Of a DNA stretch of 31,164 nt, positions 11,690 through 21,884 are shown in pieces. The translations under genes were made by a program, and so were the position numbers. The DNA lies in assembly GCA_015680685.1 (NCBI GenBank), contig MNCI01002041.1, positions 399,505-430,668 of the forward strand. Reading direction: 5' to 3'. The DNA comes from Gnetum montanum. Lineage: Eukaryota > Streptophyta > Gnetopsida > Gnetales > Gnetaceae. Positions within the stretch are counted from its first letter, which is position 1. Each line of letters starts with the position of its first letter. A model generated the notes under the pieces. The model ran no database searches. It saw nothing but the letters and a program-made list of their open reading frames with translations, and was not told the DNA's origin.

Positions 11690-12249
11690 TGCACTTCTGA
11701 TAAAATCTATTTTCTTCTGTATTTTGTTTGGGATTTCATGGCATAGAATGGTCCTGCTCAACCTAAGGGTGTTTCTTATTAGGCTTCCATTAACACTAAA
11801 GATAATCCCCTAATGAGATAGCTATTTCAGTAAATTTTAAGTATGAATCTCATTGCAAGATACAAAAAACAATTCCTATTTTTAGACCTTTCACTAGTAT
11901 AGTTTAAAGAATCACAATAGTAGTAAGATGAGATGCAATAGTAGTGTTTTCAAACATCGTTAATAACATATTTACCTTTTAAGATGCAATTTATTTAAGT
12001 AAGAACTAGATTGATATATCTTACCCAGAACATCCCATAATCCCTTTACAGTCTTTTTATTTTGTAAATTTATAAGCACAAGATTATTTATACCTTTACG
12101 TATTATTCTCAAAGCTAGATGATCTAATTGATTCTAGTCTTCAGTTTTCATGTTCTTTGGCTTAATTCCAATGATGCATACTTCCAAAGATTGTAGTTAT
12201 TGCCATTGAACTTTTCTATTTCTTCAATGTACTTAGTACCACTTTCCAT
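11690..12249 (-). pseudogene. Ty1/copia gag (UBN2-like) remnant
   Basis: From an ATG at 12249-12247 the minus strand reads IEEIEKFNGNNYNLWKYAS, the classic copia gag opening. It continues with ALRIIRKGINNLVLINL, TVKGLWDVLGKIYQSSS and YLNKLHLKR, then after a frameshift NTTIASHLTTIVIL.TILVKGLKI. These are the consecutive helices of the copia gag family. Stops and at least one frameshift make it non-functional. No protease or RT of this element is seen downstream. Element B is inserted 17-22 bases upstream of its start codon, so the copia leader and LTR should lie beyond 27161, but I could not delimit them. Confidence 0.72.
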
Positions 12250-12265
12250 CTTGACATACTCCTAC

Positions 12266-12270
12266 CTAAT
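12266..12270 (+). repeat. Target-site duplication of element B, left copy (CTAAT)
   Basis: CTAAT directly precedes the LTR start TGATGAAGC, and the identical CTAAT follows the LTR end CTCATCA at 27157-27161. Confidence 0.9.
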
Positions 12271-13157
12271 TGATGAAGCATCTATTGGATAGCATTGATT
12301 AGGCCACATCGACAAAGCCCCATTAATGCGACTGTGTCAACATGACCCCATCGACGTATCTTTCCACGTGTTGATGTGGCCTTGTCAACATAGAGTTCAT
12401 TTTCCGCTATAAATATGCATGTACCTACCGCATTTAGGAACCTTTTTGTTCAATTTGTAGCAAAGCTTTTGTAGTTTATTTTCACAAGAGTTAGACTATT
12501 TTCCCAAGTGCATGCCCGTAGTGTGATGCTTGTAATTGTACAGAACCTTTATTTGAGTGTGACGTACTTGGACACGTACATGATCAGCAATAAAGATCGA
12601 GATTACTCCATCATTGTAGCATTCACTTAGTTTTAATTATTTAATTGTTATTATTATTTATTGTTTTCTTAGTTAATATTTCTTTACCGTCATTTACTAT
12701 TCCTGTTGTTAAATGTGGAATGAGTATGACTTAATCACGAACATTGAAGTGTAACTACTTGGTAACCCAGTAGCATATCTAGGAGTGCTCAAGTAATGTG
12801 CACTTGGTAATCCTACAAGTAGTACATGAGGTCTAAGATGCGCTTGGATGATTAAGGATGGATGCTCATTGCACTTTGGCTAGCTTAGACTTCATTTCCT
12901 ATTGCTTATTAGTTTAATCAAGATTATTTTCCATTGTCTCTAGGAGTAGCCTAGTGTTAGAAATCATATCATACACCTCATTCTGGACTAAACCATATGC
13001 GACAAAGCAAATACTAGTCCAAGTGGGAAGACAGCGAACTGCGATCAACGTGTAACTATCTAGATACCACAACCAGTCTGTCTGTGGAGTTCGATCGGAT
13101 CCTGCATACACACTTGTATTTGTATGATTGAGCATAGGGGTACCTTGCCACTCATCA
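12271..13157 (+). repeat. 5' LTR of element B
   Basis: 887 bases, TGATGAAGC...CACTCATCA. A TATAAATA box lies at 12408-12415 and AATAAA at 12589-12594. It aligns with the 3' LTR pieces at 17644-18281 and 26923-27156. Unlike LTRs A and C, its U3 lacks the GATATCGC cluster and instead has repeated CATCGAC/GTCAACATG-type motifs. The U5 end carries the family block TGAGCATAGGGGTACCTTGCC. Confidence 0.9.
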
Positions 13158-13158
13158 T

Positions 13159-13176
13159 TGGCGCTATTGCCAGAGA
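13159..13176 (+). other. Primer-binding site of element B (tRNA-Asp type)
   Basis: TGGCGCTATTGCCAGAGA begins one base after the LTR. It matches 14 of 18 bases of the complement of the plant tRNA-Asp 3' end; all four mismatches are C-to-T or G-to-A. Confidence 0.8.
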
Positions 13177-13289
13177 CAGTGCTAGTTATTTAGATTAGTT
13201 ACATCATCCAAGATCATTGTAACGAAACTTTGAAGATATATCTTTTAGGAAGGAACTAATTACAAAGAAGTCACACCTAATTCATAACA

Positions 13290-15620
13290 ATGTCTCTCTC
13301 ACAAGACTATGACAATGCAACAACTAGTGAGGCAATTCATTGGAGAACCAATGAAATATATGATGATGAAGATGAAGTTAGGAGTACTCAATCCTATGTA
13401 GGGGTCTCCTATGATCATGAGCACCCCAACGGTACTCAAGGACTCTTGTCATTCAACTCTAGCACCTTTAGTGAGGATGGAACATCCCATAGAACGAGGG
13501 GGCCCAAAAGGCCTAGGACCTTCTCAATAGTTAACAAGAATCTATCCAAGGATGATTGGGAGACTTACAAAAGTCATGATGAGTCTTCTAGTTCTTTCTC
13601 TTCCTCTGCTCCTTCAATGTCAGCTTGTGACATAGATGTCCATCTTTCAAGGGGTCGACATAAAAATAAAAATTGAGCCCATGGGCAAAGTCAGAAACAC
13701 CAACATGAACAAAGACAACATTGTCCCAACTCATAAATTCATAACCTCCCTAGTGACGATGAACCCTTGTTGGCCACTAAGAGCCTAATGCATATACAAG
13801 AGGTTGTTTGAATATCCCGTAGACATCGCAAGGAAAGTTGTCTACCCAAGCTTGATTTAAATAACTTTTCCAAGTTTTTAGGAGGCTATGATTTAGATTT
13901 GTAACATCATTTACAAGCCTTCTATGATGCTTGTGTATGAAACAACATTGATAATGGATGGCAAAGACTTAAGCTCTTTCCTATGATACTCATTGGCCAA
14001 GCAAAAGTATGGTACAGGTAATTAAAACCAAAATCAATTCGACGTTGGCCGACAATGGTAGAACTCTTCAATGAAAGGTATCAAACCTATGCAAGAGTAT
14101 CAGCCTTGAGGAGACAAATCCAAGGATGGAAATAGGGGCAACATGAACCCTTGGACATGGCCTTAGAAAGATACTATTTGTTGTTAAACTATTTCTCAAG
14201 CCATGGATTCTCCGAGGAAAGGCTAATGTATCACATCATGGATGGGCTTCGTAATGAAACAAGGGAGACCCTAGGGATGTATGCCCTAAGTCAACTATAT
14301 GAGCTACGAACCCACCAATTCCAAAAGCTTATCAAGCGGGTAGCAAAAGAAGAAGGGGAAATAGCTAAATGGGAGAATGTTGAAAAATCCCAACAAGATT
14401 GAAATCTCACGATAGCAAAGGGTCATGGTCATGAAGAGGAGAAATCAAATCACCCTAAGGAGGTGGAATTGCCATCTTTGCTAATACTACAATCACTAGA
14501 TGAAATTAAGACAAAGGTCAATAAGATAATGAAATGGGTATAGGAAAAATGCAAAAAATATGCCAACATTATTAAAGGTGAAACCATGCCAACCTGAGAA
14601 ACAGGACAAGACACCACACGAAAATCAGAAAGAAGGGTTGAAGAAAATAAGGATAAGAGCTCAACTGTAAATCACCCATATCAATGTGACATTCACCTGT
14701 ACGAACATCCCAAAGGCCAATGCCCAATCTTGTCACATTTACATGCACATTGGGAAGGAATGTTGCATCCATATTTTGAACAGAAATATTGGGTTCAACC
14801 ATAGTGGCAAAAACCCTAGTCGTGGGGGAGGCCACCATCAAACTAGTCACACCCTTCATACCATTCGAACCCAAGTGCTTATTATGTTCAGCATCCTATT
14901 TCCTTGATTGGGTCAACATCCTTTATTTCACCACATCGTTATCATTCTCCTGAGTACTATCAACCCATGTCCTCTCCAACAAGATCACCACCTCATGTTT
15001 CTTACACTTCTCCTCACCCTCAATATTCTCATCATTCACCTCCTACATTGCCATCAATTGTGCCAAAAGGTTTTACACCACAACATCAACCCACGAACGT
15101 TACTAGTGCTACTACTATCAACAGCAGTGGGAACCCTCCACAACATCGAAAGCATCCTTTCATTAGGTAGGATTGTAAAAAGAAATAGCATGGTTCTGAA
15201 ACCACTGCATCCTCCAACTCAGCATAAGTTCAACGTTGTGATGCATCTGCCTCCTCGAACTCAACGCCTCCTGTTACTCTATTTGGGCCACCAATCAACA
15301 CTCCAAAAACCATGTAGCCCAATGAATATAGCCATGTGGGAAGACATATCAATCCTTGCATACCATCTTATGATCACGAGTGCTGTAGTGGGTCAACTCC
15401 TTATCACATGACCACATCTTCTAATTTGCCCCACTATGCCAACTTTAATCAAGTGTGTGAACCCCAAGTTGGGTACATTCTAGCCACCACATCAAAAGAC
15501 ACCCAGTGGTTTGGATATGATCATACTCTAATATTTTCCACATGCATGGATTCGCATTTTCTATTTATTAATTCTAGCCATGCTGAAAAGTTTAGTTATG
15601 GGGGATATCCTCCATTCTAA
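13290..15620 (+). pseudogene. Element B gag, single frame with nonsense codons
   Basis: Starts at an ATG 113 bases after the PBS and ends in SYGGYPPF-stop, 777 codons in one frame with no frameshift but roughly 18 in-frame stops. Order: acidic N-terminus (DYDNAT...HWRTNEIYDDED); a Ser-rich then basic region (codons 43-140); the PF03732-like gag domain (about 187-370) with LKLFPMILIGQAKVWYR, FNERYQTYARVSALRRQIQG and ETRETLGMYA; a knuckle-like CDIHLYEHPKGQC (about codon 463) whose second Cys is His; then a long Pro/His/Tyr-rich tail. Gag would form the virus-like particle and bind element RNA. Comparison with element C shows the stops often sit at Trp, Gln or Arg codons. Confidence 0.85.
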
Positions 15621-16053
15621 TAAGTAGAATTAGTAAATGATTTTCCTTTTCTTTGATTTTACAATTTTTTGTTTTTCAGTTTTTCATTTTCAATTTATTG
15701 TTTTATCTTTTTGAGGATAATCTCATCGGTAAATAAAATACTCATGTGACTTATCAGTTGAGGTGTTGTTCTATGCTATCAAGTCTTAGGTGACTAATTA
15801 TTTGGATAATGAGCCCACAACATCCATCCACCCATTCTATTAATAAGAGGTTGTACTCTAGGTTCAATGATATTCTTGTCATTGTTAAAACTTAAAGAAA
15901 TTTTATGCTTATTATGCCTAGAGCAAAAAATGATGGACTAAGAGGGAATGGCCAAGGTGTGACATCAAGGGAACTTGTGGATTCCTTTGGTGACATCTGT
16001 AGGTGCTATCATGCAGCCTAGTTGTACTAAGGGCCTTGTAGATCTAACGAAAA

Positions 16054-16299
16054 ATGGAAGTAAGAGTAATAAGGCACTCAATAAAGAAACTCAATGCTAT
16101 TCTAGGGATCCCATTGGAAAGATATGCACCCATGCCTGAAGGTTGGTGGCTTCTCCAGATCACTTTTGAAAAAGACAAAGTGCCGAAGCGGCTAGAAGAA
16201 GAAAAAGAAAAGAAAAGCAAACATCAAAGACAAGACCAAAGAAGAATGTGCAGCAAAGAAATTCCAAATCACTCCTCCCTTGAACAAAATGCCAAGTGA
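16054..16299 (+). CDS. Conserved small ORF between gag and ORF2 (element B copy, intact)
   Basis: An uninterrupted 81-residue ORF beginning MEVRVIRHSIKK and including PLERYAPMPEGWWLL, then a Lys/Glu/Arg-rich stretch, ending HSSLEQNAK. Element C has a counterpart at 21675-21884 with the same start context, the same PLER-APMPEGW core and the same HSSLE.NAK end. The two differ by 36 bases, a multiple of three, so the frame survives despite indels in the basic tract. No family recognised. It could be a separate small protein or an exon of a spliced product. That the B copy has no stop while gag and ORF2 are riddled may be chance, given its length. Confidence 0.5.
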   Translation: MEVRVIRHSIKKLNAILGIPLERYAPMPEGWWLLQITFEKDKVPKRLEEEKEKKSKHQRQDQRRMCSKEIPNHSSLEQNAK

Positions 16300-16992
16300 T
16301 TGTACGCTTTGTTGTCATGGTGCTCTTATGATTGTCCATCATTGGATGAAATAATGTGATGTCATTGATCAAAGGCATAGACTTGGTCTTGATTTTGAAG
16401 CAATGGGCTAATGACACATTCATCACATCCCACACTTAGGGATTCATTGTGCCCAGGGTCAGTTACCTCATGGCCCGATCTCTGCAATCCCTTCTATGAT
16501 TCACCTCATTTCGCTATCCATGTATTTTTGACTTATGTCTTGTGTAGCCTAGACTTCATACTTCATCACGGTGGTATCTACATGTGTGTGTCTGGTTGCA
16601 TTGGTGCAGATTACATTTAACCTTTCTAGTGCTTATGGACATTTTAAGGTGTGGTTACGCAAGGGCATTATAGGTTGGAACCTACTTTGGGGAGGACCCA
16701 CTTGCGTGACTTTTGTAATTTGTACTTATTACACACCACCACATCATTTTATACACTTTGAGTGCTCCATTGCCAAATCTATTCTTTCCGTTATCATCAT
16801 TTTATGAAACATTTCTTAGAATTAGTACATGTTCTTTTTATGGGTCACCTAAATAGATCAGGTCCAACATTAAACTTTTAGGGCACCTTTCTTGAAAAAT
16901 CTCTAACTCTAGAATCACACTAAGCAATGAATTAAACATTTATTAAAAGTAATGAGTAAGATATAAAATAACCAAATTTCTTTAAACAACCT

Positions 16993-17022
16993 TACTAACA
17001 ATTGGTCCTTGTGTGATTACAG
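16993..17022 (+). promoter_or_regulatory. Predicted branch point and 3' splice site before ORF2 (element B)
   Basis: TACTAAC (16993-16999) is a perfect branch-point consensus with its branch adenine 24 bases before the AG at 17021-17022, which abuts the ORF2 ATG. Element C has the same arrangement. The donor was not located. Confidence 0.5.
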
Positions 17023-17460
17023 ATGGTCCCTAAAAGAGGACAGTAAGGAGGACCTTCTTAAGGTGCAACTAAATGCTCGAGAGGAGGCAAAGGCCAAGGA
17101 CCTCCTATAGAACATGCAAAGCAAGAGGCACAATCATTCAACATCCATTAGGAAACTCTTGTCACTACATAATATGACCAAGCAAAAGGTGGAGAGGTTA
17201 GGGCCAGAGCCTATGAAGAGAAATGATGACTATTTACAGCATAGTATGTTAAGGCCAATCAGATCTTCCCACAACTATCGTGCCTATGGGAGGTTCCAAC
17301 TTCATCAAATATTGGAACATCAACATAGATGACACATGATCCCCAGACTGAAGAAGAAAAGCTTCACGCGCTCCTCCAGAGACATCCATTTCCAAAGCTT
17401 GGAGTATAAGATAAGGGAAAGAGGCCCATGGAGGAGCCACCACTGCCAGGAAGCACATGA
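17023..17460 (+). pseudogene. Element B ORF2, internally deleted
   Basis: 146 codons from MVPKRGQ to a TGA at 17458-17460. The first ~50 codons match the Gly/Arg/Gln-rich N-terminus of element C ORF2 (RGGKGQGPP, EAQSFNIH), and the rest matches its last ~85 codons (YVKANQIF, LWEVPTSSNIGTS, EEEKLHALLQ, KGKRPMEEP). Compared with C, 2316 bases (772 codons' worth) are missing, including the whole PF20167-like domain and the coiled coil; the length difference is a multiple of three. Several in-frame stops are also present. Confidence 0.7.
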
Positions 17461-17632
17461 GTTCCACCAATTTTGCATTCTACACTCTGTATGTGTCCCA
17501 ATTTTGTTTTGTTTAATTCCACATTGCGACATGAGTAAATTCTTAGTTAGTCAATAATCCCATACCTATCCACTATGTAATTAATTGCACTCGTTCTTAT
17601 TTTGTTTGACTCGAGGATGAGTTGTTACTCAG

Positions 17633-17643
17633 TTGTGGGGGTA
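17633..17643 (+). other. Polypurine tract of element B
   Basis: TTGTGGGGGTA lies directly before the 3' LTR start TGATGAAGC, the position expected for plus-strand priming. Element C has CATGGGGGTA in the same place. Confidence 0.75.
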
Positions 17644-18281
17644 TGATGAAGCATCCAATGGACAGTGTTAACTTCATCAACGCAGTCACGTCAACGTGAC
17701 CCCATCAATGCATCTTTTCATGTGTTGATGTGGCCTCATCAACGTAGAGTTCATTTTCTGCTATAAATATGCATGCACCTGTCGCATTTAGGAACCTTTT
17801 TGTTCAAGTTGTAGCGAAGCTCTTGTAGTTTGTTTTCACAGGAGTTAGACTATTTTCCTAAGTGCATGCCTGTAGTGTGATGCTTGTAATTGTATGGAAC
17901 CTTTATTCGAGTGTGACGTACTTGGACATGTACATGATCAGCAATAAAGCTCGAGACTACTCCATCATTGCAGCATTCACTTAGTTTTAATTGTTTAATT
18001 GTTATTGTCATTTATTATTTTCTTAGTTAATATTTCTTTATCGTCATTTACCATTACTATTGTTAAATGCGGAATGAGTATGACTTAATCACAAACATTG
18101 AAGTGTAACTACTTGGTAACCCAGTAGCGTATCTAGGAGCACTCAAGTAATGTGCGCTTGGTAATCCTAGAAGTAGTACATGAGGTCCAAGATGCACTCG
18201 GATGATTAAGGATGAATGCTTATCGTGCTTAGGCTAGCTTAGACTTCATTTCCTATTGCTTATTAGTTTAATCAAGATTAT
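17644..18281 (+). repeat. 3' LTR of element B, left part
   Basis: 638 bases starting TGATGAAGC, aligned with the 5' LTR of B. TATAAATA is at 17762-17769 and AATAAA at 17943-17948. It stops at TTTAATCAAGATTAT, where element C begins, and resumes at 26923. Confidence 0.9.
18277..18281 (+). repeat. Target-site duplication of element C, left copy (ATTAT)
   Basis: ATTAT precedes TGATGGGAC; the identical ATTAT follows CTCATCA at 26923-26927. The undisturbed sequence in B's 5' LTR reads CAAGATTATTTTCC with a single ATTAT, confirming the duplication. Confidence 0.93.
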
Positions 18282-19077
18282 TGATGGGACGCAATATCGC
18301 GTATGCGATATCACGTCTTTCCCTGCGATATCGCAGTGCGTTGCCAAATCTATAAATAAGAGGCAGCTCTCCCTTGTTTCACATTATTAGGTTAGATTGT
18401 AGCTAAACTTTGGCAGTTTGATCCCTCCAGAGATAGATTATTTTCCAGTGTCTGCCCCTAGTGTGGTGAATGTAATTGTACGGCATCCTTTATTCGAGTG
18501 TGACGTATTTGGACACGCACATGACCAGCAATAAAGATCAAGATTACTTCATCATTGCAGCATTCACTTTGTTATTTATTTATTTAATTGTTATTTACTA
18601 CTTTCCTAGTTAATACTCTCTCACCCTTAAACTCACGTTAGATGCGAAATGAGTACGACTTGATTACGAGCATTTAAGTGTGACTACTTGGTAACCCAGT
18701 AGCGTACCTAGGATCTGTGCTTGGTAATCCCAGTGGTAGTCGTGCATGAAGTCCAAGATGTGTATAGATAATCAAGGAACGGATGCTTATCACACTTAGG
18801 CTAGATTAGATTCTCTTACCCTTTCCTCCTAGATTAGTTAATCTTATTTCCATTGCCTTCAGGAGTAGCATTAGATTAGGAACACATCATACACCTCACT
18901 CTGGACTAAACCCTATGTGAAAAAGCTAATACTAGTCCAGGTGGGAAGACAACGAACTACGACCTAAGGCTAACTGTCTAGGTGCCACAACTAGTCCGTC
19001 TGCAAAGTTCGACCGGATCATGCGTGAAAACGCTTGTATTCATATGGTTGAGTGTAGGGGTACCTCGCCACTCATCA
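18282..19077 (+). repeat. 5' LTR of element C
   Basis: 796 bases, TGATGGGAC...CACTCATCA. U3 opens with a GATATCGC-type cluster (18291-18336). TATAAATA lies at 18351-18358 and AATAAA at 18530-18535. It is 41 bases shorter than the 3' LTR, mainly because of fewer GATATCGC modules. Confidence 0.92.
18351..18358 (+). promoter_or_regulatory. TATA box of the element C 5' LTR
   Basis: TATAAATA downstream of the palindromic U3 cluster, in the same position in the 3' LTR (26197-26204). The transcript would start shortly after and use AATAAA at 26376-26381 in the 3' LTR for polyadenylation. Confidence 0.6.
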
Positions 19078-19078
19078 T

Positions 19079-19096
19079 TGGTGCCATTGCCGAGGA
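19079..19096 (+). other. Primer-binding site of element C (tRNA-Asp type)
   Basis: TGGTGCCATTGCCGAGGA starts one base after the LTR. It matches 15 of 18 bases of the complement of the plant tRNA-Asp 3' end, with only C-to-T and G-to-A mismatches. Confidence 0.82.
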
Positions 19097-19204
19097 TGGT
19101 GCTAGTTATCTAGATTAGTTATATCATACAAAGTCATGTAAAGGACTTAACGATATATCTCTTAGAAAGAAGTAATTATAAAAAGTCACATAAATTCACA
19201 CACA

Positions 19205-21200
19205 ATAATTCCTCTCCTACAAGATTACAATAATGCCACACTTAGTGAGGAAGTTCATTGGAGAACCAATGAACTATATGACAATGAAGATTGGAGTATG
19301 CAACTTGAGGTGGGGGTTTCCTATAAACATGAACGGAAACAATGTCATCCCAATACACAAAAGCCTAACTTACTCGATGACAATGAACCCCCACTGGCCA
19401 CTACAAGCCTAACGCAAATACAAGAGGCTATTCAAATCTCACGTAGGCATTGTAAAGAGAGTCGTCTACCCAGGCTCGATTTAAACAACTTTCCTACTTT
19501 TTCAGGAGGCTATGACTTAGATCCGCATCAACATTTACAAGCCTTCTATGATGCCTGCACATGGAATAACATTGATAATGAGTGGCAAAAACTTAAGCTC
19601 TTTCCTATGACACTCGTTGACCAAGCAAAAGTATGGTATAGGTCGTTAAAACCAACTTCAATACGACGTTGGTCAACAATGGTAGAAGTCTTTAACGAGA
19701 AATATCAAACCTACGCAAGAGTGTCAGCCTTGAGGAAACAAATCCAAGGATGGAAACAAGCACAACATGAACCCTTGGACATGGCCTTAGAAAGATATTA
19801 TGCATTGTTTAACAACTATCCAGGCCATGGGTTTTCCGAGGAAAGGCTAATGTACCATATCATTGATGGGCTACATAATGAAACAAGAGAGACCTTAGGA
19901 ATGTATGCCCAAGGTCAACTATATGAACTACGAACCCATCAAGTCCAAGAGCTTATTAAGCAGGTAGCAAAAGAAGAAGGAGAATTAGCTAGATGGGAGA
20001 GTGTTGAAAAACATCAATGGGACCAAAATTTCAACTTAACAAAGGTCCATAATCATAAAAAGGAGAAATCGACTTATCACAAGGAGAAAGAACCATCTTT
20101 GCCAATACAACAATCATTAGAAGAAGCCGAGGCAAAAATCAATAAGATGTTGGAATGGACGTATAAAAAGTATGGAGAATTTATCGATATTATTGGAGAT
20201 AGAGTTTTGACAACCCAAGAAGAAGGACAAAACATTAGAAAATCGAAAAGAAGGAATAAGGAAAATAAGAGCCCAATTGCCAATCATATGTATGAATGCA
20301 ACATATGCTTGTACGATCACCCCAAGGGCCAATGCCCAATATTGTTACATTTACATGAGAATTGAGAAAATACGTTACATCCAGAGTTCGTACAAAGATA
20401 CTATGTTCAATCACAGTGGCAACAATCCCAGTCATGGGGGAATCCACCCTTAGACTGGAAGCACCCTTCATATCATCCTAATCCAAACGCTTATCTTGTT
20501 CAACATCCTGTTTCTCCAACTGAGCCAACATACTCTATCTCATCACAGTACCACTCTCCTTAATACTATCAACCCATGCCTCCAACACAACCACCACCTT
20601 GTGCACTTTATACTCCTCCTAACTTTCAACATTCTCATCCTTTTTTCCCTCCTTCTACATCGCCACCAATTGTTCCTAAGGTGCCTGCACCACAATAACA
20701 ACCCATGAACGACACTTGTGCTACTACTACTAATAACAGTGAAAAGCCTCCTCAACATCAAAAGTGTCCTTTCTTTAAACACAACCGTAAGAAGGGAAAA
20801 CATAATTCCAGGGCCACTACATCTTACATCTTCCAACTCAGCACAAGTCCCACATTGTGGTGCACCCTTATCTTCGAACCCAACGCCTCATGTTACTTCA
20901 TCAGGGCCACCAACTAACACTCCAACAACCATACGGCCCAATGAACACAATCATGGAAGGCAACAACCTAATCCTTGCATACCATCTAACGGTCCCAAAT
21001 ATCATAGTGGGTCAACTCGTTATCCAGGAACTGCATCATATAAAGTGCCCCACTATGCTTACTACAATCAAGTGTGTGAACCCCAATGGGGTAAGTATGG
21101 ACCAGTTCCAATACTTCCAACATGCAAGGATCCTCAACCTTCATTTATTAATCCTTGCCATGCTCAACTATTTAGTTATGGGGGATATCCCCCATTCTAA
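19205..21200 (+). pseudogene. Element C gag, start codon lost
   Basis: Aligned with B gag, the start is at 19205 where ATG has become ATA; the frame LLQDYNNAT...HWRTNELYDNED follows. A 288-base in-frame deletion relative to B removes the Ser-rich/basic region. The PF03732-like domain (about codons 91-267) is intact: LKLFPMTLVDQAKVWYRSL, FNEKYQTYARVSALRKQIQG, ETRETLGMYAQGQL. A knuckle-like CNICLYDHPKGQC has Cys codons at 20297, 20306 and 20333 and His at 20318: C-x2-C-x3-H-x4-C. A stop at 20363-20365 replaces Trp of B. A 7-base tandem duplication (20819-20832) then shifts the frame; the tail continues to SYGGYPPF at 21200. From 19298 to 20365 it is fully open, 355 codons, the longest ORF in the window. 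Confidence 0.87.
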
Positions 21201-21674
21201 ATAATAAGTAGGATTAATAACCACTTTTTATTTTCCTTTTGATTTTACAACTTTTTGTTTTCCAGTTTTTCATTTTTCAACCTTTTGTTTTATCTTTTTA
21301 TCTTTTTGTGTTTTTGTATTTTTACGTTTTTGTAAGTAATCTCATCTACGAATAAAACAGTCATGTGGATCGTTGGTTGAGGTGTGTTCTATGTTATTAA
21401 GTCTTGAGTGATCAATTGTGTGGACAGTGAGCCCATTACATCCACTCATCCACTCTACAAATACGAGGTTTTGTTCGAGGGTACAATGATATTCTTGACA
21501 TTCTAAAAACTTAAAATTAATTTTGTGTTCATTGTACCCAGAATGAAGAAGGATGGACCAAGAGGGAATGATTAGGGTGTGACATCAAGGGGATTTGCGG
21601 ATTCTCTTTGGTAACGTCTGTGGGAGTTATCATGCAACGTTGTTGTATTAAGATCTTTGTAGATCTAATGAAAA

Positions 21675-21884
21675 ATGGGAGTAAGAGTAATCAAAAGGGC
21701 ACTCAAAAATCAAACATTGTTTTAGGGGGTCCCACTGGAAAGACATGCACCCATGCCTGAAGGTTGGCGATTTCTCTGGATTCAGTATTCAAAAAAAAAA
21801 AAGAAGAGAAAGAGAGAAAAAAAAAAGAAAAACAAAGTTCCATAAAACAAAAGTCACTCCTCCCTTGAATAAAACGCCAAGTGA
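21675..21884 (+). pseudogene. Conserved small ORF, element C copy
   Basis: Same frame as the element B copy from MGVRVIKR through GVPLERHAPMPEGW to HSSLE.NAK-stop, 70 codons against 82 in B. Two in-frame stops interrupt it (after TLF and after HSSLE), and the Lys-rich centre has become an almost pure A/G tract. No known family recognised. Confidence 0.5.

Larger units (their letters stand above)
15621..17022 (+). other. Spacer between gag and ORF2 in element B
   Basis: A T-rich tract (15640-15720), then sequence clearly shared with element C 21201-22290, including the small ORF at 16054. It ends in a conserved 3' splice-site-like segment: TACTAAC at 16993-16999 and AG at 17021-17022, immediately before the ORF2 ATG. 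The spacer is about 0.57 kb shorter than in C because B lacks the block at about 22380-22960. Confidence 0.7.

Noticed and set aside
14908-15411. 167-residue plus-strand ORF in element B
   Set aside because: It is an alternative frame over the Pro/His/Tyr-rich gag tail; the gag frame (ending SYGGYPPF) is conserved in C.
20857-21204. 115-residue plus-strand ORF at the end of C gag
   Set aside because: Out of frame with the conserved gag tail, which continues in the neighbouring frame after the 7-base duplication.
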